NCBI RefSeq assembly: GCF_023534745.1
Contig: NZ_JAMHJQ010000003.1
Span: 497,021 to 561,020 of the forward strand
DNA: 64,000 nucleotides
DNA from: Streptomyces sp. 35G-GA-8
GTDB lineage: Bacteria; Actinomycetota; Actinomycetes; Streptomycetales; Streptomycetaceae
Direction: 5' to 3'
The number at the start of each line of letters is the position of its first letter. Positions within the stretch are counted from its first letter, which is position 1. The notes below the pieces were generated by a model, which saw only the letters and a list, made by a program, of their open reading frames with translations, was not told the DNA's origin and did not search any database. The translations under genes and the position numbers were made by a program. Shown here piece by piece: positions 26,704-33,736 of the stretch.

Positions 26704-27477
26704 TCAGCGCGCCCGGAAGACTCCCGGGGTGAGCCCGGTCGTGCGCCGGAAGGCCGCGCCGAACGCGCTCGCCGACCGGTAGCCCACCTGCTCCGCGACG
26801 GCCTCGACGTCCCAGCCCCGGGTGAGCAGCGCGACCGCGTACTGTGCGCGTACGGCCGCCACCCAGCGCGCGAAGCTCATGCCCGTCTCGGCGTTGAACG
26901 CCCGGGTGATCGTGCGGGGACTCACGCCGAGCGCGGACGCCCAGTCCGTGAGCGTCCGCGGGTCACCCGGATCCTCGCGCACCGCCTCGGCGATCGGGCG
27001 CAGCAGGGCGGACGTGGGTACGTGCAGGAGCAGTTCGCGCGGCGACGGTGCGAGCACGTCGAGCACCAGCACCTCGGTCGCCGCCCGCGAGTGGTCGGGG
27101 AGGGCAGGATCACCGAGTCGTTCCAGCAGCAGCCGCAGGAGTGGAGTGATCTCGACGGCCACGGGTGTGTCGGAGATCGAGGAGATGGTGCCGGAGCCGA
27201 AGAAGCTCGCGCGGAACCAGGTGCCGGCGACCGCCGAGCCGGAGTGTGGTGTGCCCGCCGGCATCCACAACCCCAGCGTGGGGGTGACCGTCCAGGCCCG
27301 CGCGCCGACCACGGCCGTGGACGCGCCACGCTCGTTCCAGAGCAACTCGTGGAAGGGGTGGGAGTGTTCGTCCCAGACGGTGTCGTGTTCGACGACCTCG
27401 TCGTACCCCTGGATGACGAAGGCCGCCTCCACCGAGCCGGCCGCGAGGACCGGCAGCGATCTGGTCACCCTGGTCAT
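26704..27477 (-). CDS. AraC-family regulator next to the siderophore importer
   Basis: A 257-residue regulator with a cupin sensor domain (about 25-120; HSHPFHELLWNERG, LWMPAGTPHSG) and a C-terminal AraC helix-turn-helix pair (about 155-255; TLTDWASALGVSPRTITRAFNAETG, GYRSASAFGAAFRRTTGLTPGVFR). It reads in the same direction as the importer operon and ends 211 bases before it. In several bacteria such regulators switch on uptake when the cognate ferric siderophore is present; that role is likely here but inferred from position only. Confidence 0.88.
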   Translation of the reverse strand: MTRVTRSLPVLAAGSVEAAFVIQGYDEVVEHDTVWDEHSHPFHELLWNERGASTAVVGARAWTVTPTLGLWMPAGTPHSGSAVAGTWFRASFFGSGTISSISDTPVAVEITPLLRLLLERLGDPALPDHSRAATEVLVLDVLAPSPRELLLHVPTSALLRPIAEAVREDPGDPRTLTDWASALGVSPRTITRAFNAETGMSFARWVAAVRAQYAVALLTRGWDVEAVAEQVGYRSASAFGAAFRRTTGLTPGVFRAR

Positions 27478-27583
27478 GCGCGCACCTCGCCCGGACGGCG
27501 ACGGACGGCACGGGGGATGAATCGCATTCCCTCACCCTAAACGGCGGTCGGATACGCGATGGCGCCCTAGTGGCCAATGCCAT

Positions 27584-27613
27584 TTGCCTAGGAGTCCTAG
27601 GTAGATGCATAAT
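27584..27613 (+). promoter_or_regulatory. Promoter of the TetR gene
   Basis: TTGCCT (27584-27589) and CATAAT (27608-27613), 18 bases apart, overlap the palindromic operator. The start codon lies about 27 bases after the -10. Confidence 0.5.
27587..27601. promoter_or_regulatory. Palindromic operator of the TetR gene
   Basis: CCTAGGA-G-TCCTAGG, a perfect 7-bp inverted repeat with a 1-bp centre, lies between a possible -35 (TTGCCT, 27584-27589) and the -10 (CATAAT, 27608-27613) of the TetR gene. This position fits autorepression. Confidence 0.75.
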
Positions 27614-27639
27614 CGATTCAGGCTCATGGAAGGATGGCC

Positions 27640-28209
27640 ATGGTGAGAGCTGGGCTGACAGCGGAACGCCTCGCACAGGCGGGGGCGGAACTGGCCGACC
27701 AGGTCGGTTTCGAGAAAGTGACCGTTTCGGCGCTCGCCCGGCGGTTCGGTGTCAAGGACGCGAGTCTGTACTCGCACCTGAAGAACTCCCAGGACCTCAA
27801 GACCCGGATCGCTCTGCTGGCCCTGGCGGAACTCGCCGACCGGGTCGCCGCCGCACTGGCGGGACGGGCGGGCAAGGACGCTCTGGCGGCCTTCGCGAAC
27901 GCCTACCGCGACTACGCCCGGGAGCATCCCGGCCGCTATGAAGCGGCGCGGCTCAGGCTCGACCCGGAGACGGCCGCCGCCAGCGCCGGCGGCAGGCACG
28001 CGCAGATGACGCGGGCGATCCTGCGCGGCTACGACCTGACGGAGCCGGACCAGACCCACGCGGTCCGGCTGCTGGGCAGTGTCTTCCACGGCTACGTCAG
28101 CCTGGAGACGGCCGGAGGCTTCAGCCACAGCGCCCCGGACTCGGAGGAATCCTGGTCACGGGTACTGGACGCGCTCGACGCCCTGCTCCGGAACTGGCCC
28201 GCACCATGA
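27640..28209 (+). CDS. TetR-family transcriptional regulator
   Basis: A 189-residue repressor-type protein. The N-terminal helix-turn-helix (about 5-50) contains FEKVTVSALARRFGVKDASLYSHLKN. The C-terminal part resembles the WHG-type TetR ligand domain (GSVFHGYVSLETAGGF). GGAAGG abuts the ATG at 27634, so the ATG at 27640 with a 6-base spacer is the better start. A perfect palindrome in its promoter argues for self-control. The SGNH hydrolase gene follows 94 bases later and is a likely co-regulated partner. Confidence 0.9.
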   Translation: MVRAGLTAERLAQAGAELADQVGFEKVTVSALARRFGVKDASLYSHLKNSQDLKTRIALLALAELADRVAAALAGRAGKDALAAFANAYRDYAREHPGRYEAARLRLDPETAAASAGGRHAQMTRAILRGYDLTEPDQTHAVRLLGSVFHGYVSLETAGGFSHSAPDSEESWSRVLDALDALLRNWPAP

Positions 28210-28303
28210 ACCCGGCCGTCACGGCAACCACCGTCACGGCATCCACCGGCCGCGGACGCACTCCTCGGACACCCTTCGGACCATCGGATCAACAGGCGGA
28301 GAA

Positions 28304-29551
28304 ATGACCACCGAACACAACGGGATCACCCCGTCCATCACCCCGTCCATCACCACGCCCATCACCGCGGACATCCTGCGCGGTGCCCTCGACCTGGAAC
28401 ACACCGCGCACGGCGTCCTGCCGCACCGGCTGCCCGCGCGGGCCCGCGCCCAGTACTCCGACGCACAGCTCGCCATGGTCGAGTCCCAGCCCTCCGGCGT
28501 CCGGCTGGCCTTCCGTACCGGCGCCACCGTCATAGAACTCGACGTGCTGCCCACCAAGCGGGTCTACGTGGGCGCCCCGCCCCGCCCCGACGGTGCCTAC
28601 GACCTGCTGGTCGACGCACGCCCGGCCGGCCGGGCCAGTGTGACCGGCGGCAACACCCTGACCATCGACATGAGCACGGGGAGCGCCGAGCACCGGCCGG
28701 GCCCCGTCGGCACGCTCCGCTTCGCCGACCTGTCCGACGGCGTCAAGGACATCGAGATCTGGTTGCCGCACAACGAGACCACCGAACTCGTCGCCCTGCG
28801 CACCGACGCTCCGGTCGAGCCCGCACCGGACCGGGGCCGCAAGGTATGGCTGCACCACGGCAGTTCGATCAGCCACGGCTCCGACGCCGCGAGCCCCACC
28901 ACCACATGGCCGGCGCTGGCCTCCTCCCTCGGCGGTGTGGAGCTGATCAATCTGGGTCTGGGCGGCAGCGCCCTGCTGGACCCGTTCACCGCCCGCGCCC
29001 TGCGGGACACCCCGGCCGACTTCATCAGCGTCAAGATCGGTATCAACCTGGTCAACGCCGACCTGATGCGCCTGCGCGCCTTCACACCCGCCGTCCACGG
29101 CTTCCTCGACACCATCCGAGAAGGCCACCCCACCGCACCGCTGCTGGTCGTCTCGGCCATCCTGTGCCCCATTCATGAGGACACCCCGGGACCCAGCGCG
29201 CCGGACTTCAGCGCCCTCAGCGAGGGGAAGCTCCGGTTCCGTGCCACGGGCGACCCCGAGGAACGGGCGGCCGGGAAGCTGACGCTCAAGGTCATCCGGG
29301 ACGAACTGGCCCGCATCGTGGAGCAGCGGGCGGCCGAGGACCCGAACCTGCACTACCTGGACGGCCGTGACCTCTACGGCGAGGCCGACGCCGCCGAGTC
29401 GCCGCTGCCCGACCAGCTCCACCCGGACGCCGCCACCCACCACCTCATCGGTGAGCGCTTCGCCCGGCTGGTCTTCGCGTCCCCCGGACCCTTCGCGTCC
29501 CCCGGGCCGTTCGCGTCCCCCGGGCCGTTCGCGGACCGCGGCGGCGCATGA
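28304..29551 (+). CDS. SGNH/GDSL-type hydrolase
   Basis: A 415-residue protein, longer than a bare SGNH domain. An N-terminal beta-rich segment (residues 1-170) precedes the hydrolase domain. The four SGNH blocks are present in divergent form: nucleophile Ser in HHGSSISHG (block I), Gly in NLGLGGSALLD (II), G-x-N as IGINLVN (III) and D-x-x-H as DQLHPD (V). It probably cleaves an ester or acetyl group; the substrate is unknown. No signal peptide is seen. ATG 28304 has GGAG just upstream. The C-terminus ends in a short FASPGP repeat. It follows the TetR gene and ends just before the first tRNA-like RNA. Confidence 0.85.
   Translation: MTTEHNGITPSITPSITTPITADILRGALDLEHTAHGVLPHRLPARARAQYSDAQLAMVESQPSGVRLAFRTGATVIELDVLPTKRVYVGAPPRPDGAYDLLVDARPAGRASVTGGNTLTIDMSTGSAEHRPGPVGTLRFADLSDGVKDIEIWLPHNETTELVALRTDAPVEPAPDRGRKVWLHHGSSISHGSDAASPTTTWPALASSLGGVELINLGLGGSALLDPFTARALRDTPADFISVKIGINLVNADLMRLRAFTPAVHGFLDTIREGHPTAPLLVVSAILCPIHEDTPGPSAPDFSALSEGKLRFRATGDPEERAAGKLTLKVIRDELARIVEQRAAEDPNLHYLDGRDLYGEADAAESPLPDQLHPDAATHHLIGERFARLVFASPGPFASPGPFASPGPFADRGGA
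29474..29527 (+). repeat. 18-bp tandem repeat at the 3' end of the SGNH hydrolase gene
   Basis: Three 18-base units starting ttcgcgtcccccgg, followed by a partial fourth, encode FASPGP three times at the C-terminus. This looks like slippage of a dispensable tail. Confidence 0.8.
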
Positions 29552-29554
29552 GGC

Positions 29555-29599
29555 ATCTCAGGATCATGTCAGCGAAATCTCAGGCGGGTTCGGCAGAAT
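29555..29599 (+). promoter_or_regulatory. Direct-repeat (SARP-type) box and -10 of tRNA-like RNA 1
   Basis: Three 11-bp units stand head to tail: atctcaggatc (29555-29565), atgtcagcgaa (29566-29576), atctcaggcgg (29577-29587). A -10-like CAGAAT follows 6 bases later (29594-29599). Heptamers with 11-bp spacing just before a -10 are the classic SARP binding pattern. The same arrangement, with the same 6-base gap, precedes tRNA-like RNA 2, which supports function. RNA 1 begins 45 bases after the -10. Confidence 0.7.
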
Positions 29600-29643
29600 C
29601 ATCAGCACCGAAGGGAACGGGGGAGACCCCGCCCCGGAGGTGG

Positions 29644-29730
29644 GGAGAGGTACCCGAAGCGGCCCAACGGGGTTCTGGGGAAATCCGGACCGGGTGAAAG
29701 CCCTCGCAGGTTCGAATCCTGCCCTCTCCG
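29644..29730 (+). ncRNA. tRNA-Ser-like RNA 1, GNRA hairpin instead of anticodon arm
   Basis: An 87-nt RNA with a 7-bp acceptor stem (GGAGAGG/CCTCTCC), T8-A9, a D arm (CCCG/CGGG, loop with GG), a long variable arm (GGGT-GAAA-GCCC), a T arm (GCAGG-TTCGAAT-CCTGC) and discriminator G: the layout of a serine tRNA. The segment for the anticodon arm (29674-29689) instead folds as TCTGGG-GAAA-TCCGGA, six pairs capped by a GNRA tetraloop. No 7-base loop with U33 can form without a mismatched stem. CCA is not encoded. It lies between a SARP-type promoter and a strong terminator, so it looks like a separate transcript. I infer a non-decoding seryl carrier; a decayed tRNA gene is the alternative, but the second copy with compensating changes argues against it. 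Confidence 0.7.
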
Positions 29731-29739
29731 CACAACGAC

Positions 29740-29776
29740 GGCCCGGCCGCCGCCCGATGAGGGCGGCGGCCGGGCC
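29740..29776 (+). terminator. Strong terminator after tRNA-like RNA 1
   Basis: A perfect 16-bp GC stem (29740-29755 with 29761-29776) and a 5-base loop (gatga) lie 10 bases after the RNA's 3' end. It could also end the leftward membrane-protein transcript. Confidence 0.88.
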
Positions 29777-29826
29777 GCTGGCATGGGGGAGGCGAGGCGC
29801 GGACGCGCACCTCGCCTCCCCCGCGT

Positions 29827-30216
29827 TCAGGCGTTCTTGCGCCAGACCAGGACGGCTGTCACCGCCAGCAGCGCGATCGCCGCGATATCGATCCGTGCCA
29901 CGCGCATCGTCGCGTCGTTGAGCGCCGGCGTGGAGTACGCGAGCAGGAGGAACGACCCCATGCTGACGGCGCCGCCGACGAGGGCGGGCACCCGCATCGA
30001 CGGGATGAACGCCGCGCAGAGCAGGGCGATTCCGACGAGTCCGAGCAACACCGCGCGATGCCGCAGAAGCACCGTCAGATCAGCGGAGTCGGGTCCGTCG
30101 ATCGACACCCCGTAGGCCGTCGCTATCTGGGACGGCGCCAGTGCCACGACTCCGGGCAGGAGGTTCACCGCACCGACGACGACGAAGAGCGCGGTGGTGA
30201 GTCGGTCGGTCCACAT
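29827..30216 (-). CDS. Small integral membrane protein
   Basis: A 129-residue protein with four predicted membrane helices (TALFVVVGAVNLLPGVVAL; HRAVLLGLVGIALLCAAFI; VGGAVSMGSFLLLAY; IDIAAIALLAVTAVLVW). Streptomyces homologues of this size and layout are usually left unnamed. I prefer the ATG at 30216 (MWTDRLTTAL); an in-frame ATG at 30252 would add MFLLFLLLNGHH, encoded by a 9-bp repeat. Ribosome sites are weak for both. It is divergent from an AraC-family gene, which may control it. No link to the biosynthetic cluster is evident. Confidence 0.7.
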   Translation of the reverse strand: MWTDRLTTALFVVVGAVNLLPGVVALAPSQIATAYGVSIDGPDSADLTVLLRHRAVLLGLVGIALLCAAFIPSMRVPALVGGAVSMGSFLLLAYSTPALNDATMRVARIDIAAIALLAVTAVLVWRKNA

Positions 30217-30230
30217 GTGATGTCCGTTCA

Positions 30231-30257
30231 ACAAGAGGAACAAGAGGAACAAGAGGA
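30231..30257 (+). repeat. 9-bp tandem repeat in a divergent promoter region
   Basis: Three identical units of acaagagga, then agg, between the small membrane protein and the AraC-family gene. The purine-rich stretch might affect promoter spacing or serve as a ribosome-site-like sequence on the plus strand. Confidence 0.7.
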
Positions 30258-30290
30258 AGGAATGATCGGGGTGTTGGTTAGCATGCCCGC

Positions 30291-31121
30291 ATGCGACCGG
30301 CGCTGCTTTCAGAAACGTGCCGTGACCAGGCCGCGTTGTGGTTGTGGCCGGGGCACGCGCTGTATGTCGGACCGTCCTTCGAGCTGGACGTCCACTCCGG
30401 TGCGGTGAGCTGTCTGGCGGTGGGTCTCGACGGGGAGTTCACGGTCCGGCTGGAGCACGGCCCGGCCCAGGTGGTCCGTACGGCACTGGTGGCGGCGCGC
30501 GTGCGGCACCGGATCGTGGCCGACGGGGGCCGGATGGCCTTCTGCTATCTGGACCCGGCGTCCGCGCGGGAGCGGGCGTGCCGCCGGCTGATGAGCGGTG
30601 GCGCCGAGCCGGCCCGGGACCACGAGCACGAGCGCGAACTGGCGTCGACGGCCGCGCTGCTGGACCGGGACGCGCCGCTGTCGGCCGTCCGGCAGTGGCT
30701 GGATCTCGCCGGCCGGGACGGCCTCTCCGGCCGCCGGGACCCACGCGTCCAGCGGGCGACCCGCCGGCTCGCCGAGAGGTCCGGACAGCGGCTGCCGGCG
30801 GCCGAACTCGCGGCGGAGGCGGGTCTGTCCGTCTCGGCCTTCCTTCGGCTGTTCCGGGCCGAGACGGGCACGACGTTCCGTCGGTACCGGATGTGGACGC
30901 GCATGGTGAGGGTGGCGACTCTGCTGGACACCTGGCCCGATCTGAGCACGGCGGCCGTCGAGTCGGGTTTCGCCAGTCCGTCGCATTTCAGCAGTGCGTT
31001 CCACGCGATGTTCGGCCTGCGGCCCAGCAGTCTGTTCTCCCCTCGCCTGACGATCACGGTCGCCGGATGGTCCGCCGACGGCATCGGGCAGCCGGACCGA
31101 GCACCGAGCGCCGTCGGGTAG
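30291..31121 (+). CDS. AraC-family transcriptional regulator
   Basis: A 276-residue regulator. The N-terminal ~150 residues form a poorly conserved sensor domain (LWLWPGHALYVGPSFELDVH). The C-terminal ~100 residues carry the AraC helix-turn-helix pair (RLPAAELAAEAGLSVSAFLRLFRAETG and ESGFASPSHFSSAFHAMFGLRPSSLF). ATG 30291 has no strong ribosome site; a start a little upstream cannot be excluded. It lies at the left edge of the biosynthetic cluster, convergent with the FAD oxidoreductase gene, and divergent from the small membrane protein that it may regulate. Confidence 0.85.
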   Translation: MRPALLSETCRDQAALWLWPGHALYVGPSFELDVHSGAVSCLAVGLDGEFTVRLEHGPAQVVRTALVAARVRHRIVADGGRMAFCYLDPASARERACRRLMSGGAEPARDHEHERELASTAALLDRDAPLSAVRQWLDLAGRDGLSGRRDPRVQRATRRLAERSGQRLPAAELAAEAGLSVSAFLRLFRAETGTTFRRYRMWTRMVRVATLLDTWPDLSTAAVESGFASPSHFSSAFHAMFGLRPSSLFSPRLTITVAGWSADGIGQPDRAPSAVG

Positions 31122-31147
31122 ACCCGCCCGGTGCGGGAGACCCGGCC

Positions 31148-32518
31148 TCATGGTGTGCGGCGGGCTTCCCGGTCCATGCTCCGGAGATAGGCCCGGAGAA
31201 GTCCTCTGGCCGGGCGCGCGGTGAGCGGGACCCGTGGGGCCCGGTCACGGTGCCAGGGGTAGTGGGCGGGGCCCCGGGACGCCGAGGGGTCCTCGACAAG
31301 GGACTCCGCGACATGGGATCCATGGGCCACCGACATGGCCAGACCATGACCGCAGCAGCCACCGATGTACCAGACGTCCGGGTGGCCGCCGACGCGGCCG
31401 ACCACCGGCAGATCGTCGATGGTCATGCCTATCTGCCCCGACCAGCGGTGGCTGACCGGGACATCGGCGAGGCCCGGGTGCAGCCGGCGCAGCCGCTCCT
31501 CCAGCCAGGTCCAGGTGGCGGTGCGCAGCGCGGCGGCGCGGTCGGCACGCAGCCCCGGCAGATGGACGGCCCCGCCGCCGCCCACCACCAGGCGGCCGTC
31601 GTGGGTGAGACGGAAGTACGGCGCCAGGGACATGCTGTCGACGAGGGCCGTTCCGGTGCGGCCCCCCAGCGCTTCGTGGGCCTCGGGGCCCAGCGGGGCG
31701 GTGGCGATGGCGTGCACCTGAAGGGGCAGGACCGTGCCGACGGGCAGCCCGAGATGTCCTGCCGCCGCGTTGACGGCGAGAACGGCCTTGCGGGCCCGCA
31801 GCGTACCGCTGGGAAAGAGCAGTTCGGTGGGCGTGTCACCACTGCCGGGATGTATGCCGCGCAGGGGACTGTCGTCGTGGAACCGGACCCCCTTCGCGGC
31901 GCAGGCCGCCGCCAGCGCACCGCTCAGGGCGGCCGGATCGAGGGTGGCGGCGGAGCGGTGGAGCAGCCCCGCGTGGTACGGGACGTCCAGGCGCTCGCGG
32001 ATGTCGGCGGCCGACAACACCGGGACATCCAGGCCGAGCTCCTGATACGCCCGCGCCTGCCGGGCGAGCGACGCCAGGCCGGACGCGGTACGGGTCGCCA
32101 CGATCTGCTCGCCCGCGCGCATCCCGCACGGCGTGCCCAACTCCTCGGTCAGCGCGATCACTCGCTCGACCGCGGTGACGGACGCCAGATACATGCGCCG
32201 CGCCATCGAAGGGCCGTAGCGGCGGGCGGCCCGGTCGATGGCCGGACCGACCCGGGGCCCGAGGAGGCCGGTGCCCCGGCCGCTGGCCCCGGCCGCCGGA
32301 TGCCGGGCGTCCACGACGACGACATCCAGCGAGGGATCGCGTTCCATCAGGTGGTAGGCGGTGGACAGGCCGGCCAGCCCGGCTCCGACCACGGCGACGT
32401 CGGCGGTGAGCCCGCCGGTCACCCGTGCGGCGGGTGCGCGGCCGGTGGCCCGGCCGGGGGAGTCTCCGGGGGAGGTGTCGGGTGCCCAGCAGGGCTCCTC
32501 CCGTACCGGGGCCGTCAT
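31148..32518 (-). CDS. FAD-dependent amine/amino-acid oxidoreductase (DAO family)
   Basis: A 456-residue flavoprotein. The Rossmann motif VAVVGAGLAGLSTAYHL (residues about 42-58) and the family signature GRGTGLLGPRVG are followed by the DAO substrate domain and the C-terminal WYIGGCCGHGLAMS. It resembles glycine/D-amino-acid oxidases and related imine-forming enzymes. ATG 32518 overlaps the flavin reductase stop by 4 bases (ATGA), so it is coupled to that gene. In the azoxy model it could oxidise a hydroxylamine or hydrazine intermediate; this is inference. It is the last gene of the leftward operon starting near 39.5 kb. Confidence 0.85.
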   Translation of the reverse strand: MTAPVREEPCWAPDTSPGDSPGRATGRAPAARVTGGLTADVAVVGAGLAGLSTAYHLMERDPSLDVVVVDARHPAAGASGRGTGLLGPRVGPAIDRAARRYGPSMARRMYLASVTAVERVIALTEELGTPCGMRAGEQIVATRTASGLASLARQARAYQELGLDVPVLSAADIRERLDVPYHAGLLHRSAATLDPAALSGALAAACAAKGVRFHDDSPLRGIHPGSGDTPTELLFPSGTLRARKAVLAVNAAAGHLGLPVGTVLPLQVHAIATAPLGPEAHEALGGRTGTALVDSMSLAPYFRLTHDGRLVVGGGGAVHLPGLRADRAAALRTATWTWLEERLRRLHPGLADVPVSHRWSGQIGMTIDDLPVVGRVGGHPDVWYIGGCCGHGLAMSVAHGSHVAESLVEDPSASRGPAHYPWHRDRAPRVPLTARPARGLLRAYLRSMDREARRTP

Positions 32519-33057
32519 CGCTTCCCCCCTTCCGCCAGGGTGTGGAAGGCGCGGTCGTGCCAGATCAGGGGCCGCCCGCCGGCCGTGTGCAGGGCGGCCA
32601 CCCGCCCGACGACGAGGCAGTGGTCGCCGTACGCGCGTACCTCCTCGGTCCGGCAGACCGACCAGGCGAAGGTGTCGGCGAGCACAGGTGCGCCGAGCAC
32701 CTCCTCGTACGATTCGGCGGCGAACCGCTCGGCGGGGGTGGCGGTGGAGAACAGCCGTGCCCGGCCGCTCTGTTCCTCGTGCAGCAGATGCACCGCGAAG
32801 GCGGAACCGGGCCTGATCGCGGCGAGCGTACGCGAGGTGTGGGACAGGCAGACGAGCAGCAGCGGAGGGTCGGCCGAGAGAGAGGTGACCGTCGAGACGG
32901 TCGTTCCCACCGGCCCGTCGTCCGAGGGCGCCGTGACCACGGCGATACCGGAGGCGAGGCCGGCGTAGAAGTCCAGGCAGAGTTGGGCGGCGGGAACGGA
33001 CGTCTGATCCACTTCCGGCCCGCCGGTACGCGCACCGGCTATGACGGGCTGCATCAT
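32515..33057 (-). CDS. NAD(P)H:flavin oxidoreductase (VlmR/HpaC-like)
   Basis: A 180-residue protein of the flavin-reductase-like split-barrel family: SGIAVVTAPSDDGPVGTTVSTVTSLSADPPLLLVCLS is the FMN/FAD site, and the C-terminal RPLIWHDRAFHTL closes the fold. It supplies reduced flavin to a two-component monooxygenase. The natural partner here is the acyl-CoA-dehydrogenase-fold protein at 44.7-45.8 kb, as VlmR partners VlmH in valanimycin formation. The start has two ATGs in tandem (33057, 33054) behind GGAAGGAG. It is coupled by ATGA overlap to the FAD oxidoreductase. Confidence 0.9.
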   Translation of the reverse strand: MMQPVIAGARTGGPEVDQTSVPAAQLCLDFYAGLASGIAVVTAPSDDGPVGTTVSTVTSLSADPPLLLVCLSHTSRTLAAIRPGSAFAVHLLHEEQSGRARLFSTATPAERFAAESYEEVLGAPVLADTFAWSVCRTEEVRAYGDHCLVVGRVAALHTAGGRPLIWHDRAFHTLAEGGKR

Positions 33058-33191
33058 GGGGCTCCTTCCTGTCCGGTTTCTTGTCTTCTGTTCCGGCGAC
33101 CCGGAGGCGGGAGGGCATGGCGAAGCCGACAGCCCGCGGAACCGCGCCCCACAGGTGGGCGGCGCTACTTCGCAACAGGGCCTCTGCGCGG

Positions 33192-33227
33192 CAGGACCTT
33201 GTGCGCCGGGAGGGGCACTAGGTCCTG
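33192..33227 (-). terminator. Stem-loop at the end of the SRPBCC gene
   Basis: CAGGACCT (33192-33199) pairs with AGGTCCTG (33220-33227) around a 20-base loop, overlapping the SRPBCC stop codon and lying ~135 bases before the flavin reductase start. It may lower expression of the last two genes of the operon. Confidence 0.4.
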
Positions 33228-33736
33228 TCCGACTCCAGGGCGTCCCGCAGCGCGACGAGCGTGGTGCGCATGGTGGCCCGGTTGCGGGCTCTGCGGCGTA
33301 CGACACCGGTCACCAGCGGGGTGACGGCCGTGAGCAGCATGCCAAACGGGCCGGAGCGGCGGTCCCGCCACTCCTCCCGCACCTCGCATCCTTCGGGCAA
33401 CGGCGTGAAGCGGTACGTCCAGCCCGCCACCGCGATACCGAGGAAGCTCACATGGAAGGCGAAGGCACGGCCGGGATCGGCCTGGACCACCCGGCACAGA
33501 GTGGGCCACGGCAGCCAGCGGGCGCGGTTGCGCCCGATGAAGCGCATGCCCGTCCTGGCCGGGCCGCCCCGTCCGATGATCCACGCGCCACGGCACTCCG
33601 GGCTCCACTCACCCATCCGCGCCACATCGCTGACCGCCGCGTAGGCGGTCTCCGGCGGTACGCGGATGACGATGCTCTCGGATATCCGTGAGGGGGAGTC
33701 GGACTCCGGTGGTATCGAGGCGGTCTGGTCGGTCAC
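33218..33736 (-). CDS. SRPBCC-fold protein (polyketide cyclase/lipid-binding type)
   Basis: A 172-residue protein of the START/Bet v1-like superfamily: an N-terminal strand SESIVIRVPPETAYAAVSDVARMGEWSPECRGA, a curved sheet with GWTYRFTPLPEGCEV, and a long C-terminal helix. The family binds hydrophobic ligands, and some members are cyclases or aromatases. GTG 33736 overlaps the MMPL gene's TAG by one base. A second SRPBCC gene lies in the main operon (42780-43295). In this cluster it may hold a lipid-like intermediate. Confidence 0.85.
   Translation of the reverse strand: MTDQTASIPPESDSPSRISESIVIRVPPETAYAAVSDVARMGEWSPECRGAWIIGRGGPARTGMRFIGRNRARWLPWPTLCRVVQADPGRAFAFHVSFLGIAVAGWTYRFTPLPEGCEVREEWRDRRSGPFGMLLTAVTPLVTGVVRRRARNRATMRTTLVALRDALESDRT

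Noticed and set aside
29644-29730. Reading tRNA-like RNA 1 as an ordinary decoding tRNA (for example anticodon GAA or GGG)
   Set aside because: The GAA reading needs a mismatched stem and G at position 33; the GGG reading needs the D stem to be broken. The 6-bp GNRA hairpin is far better, and neither alternative holds for the second copy.
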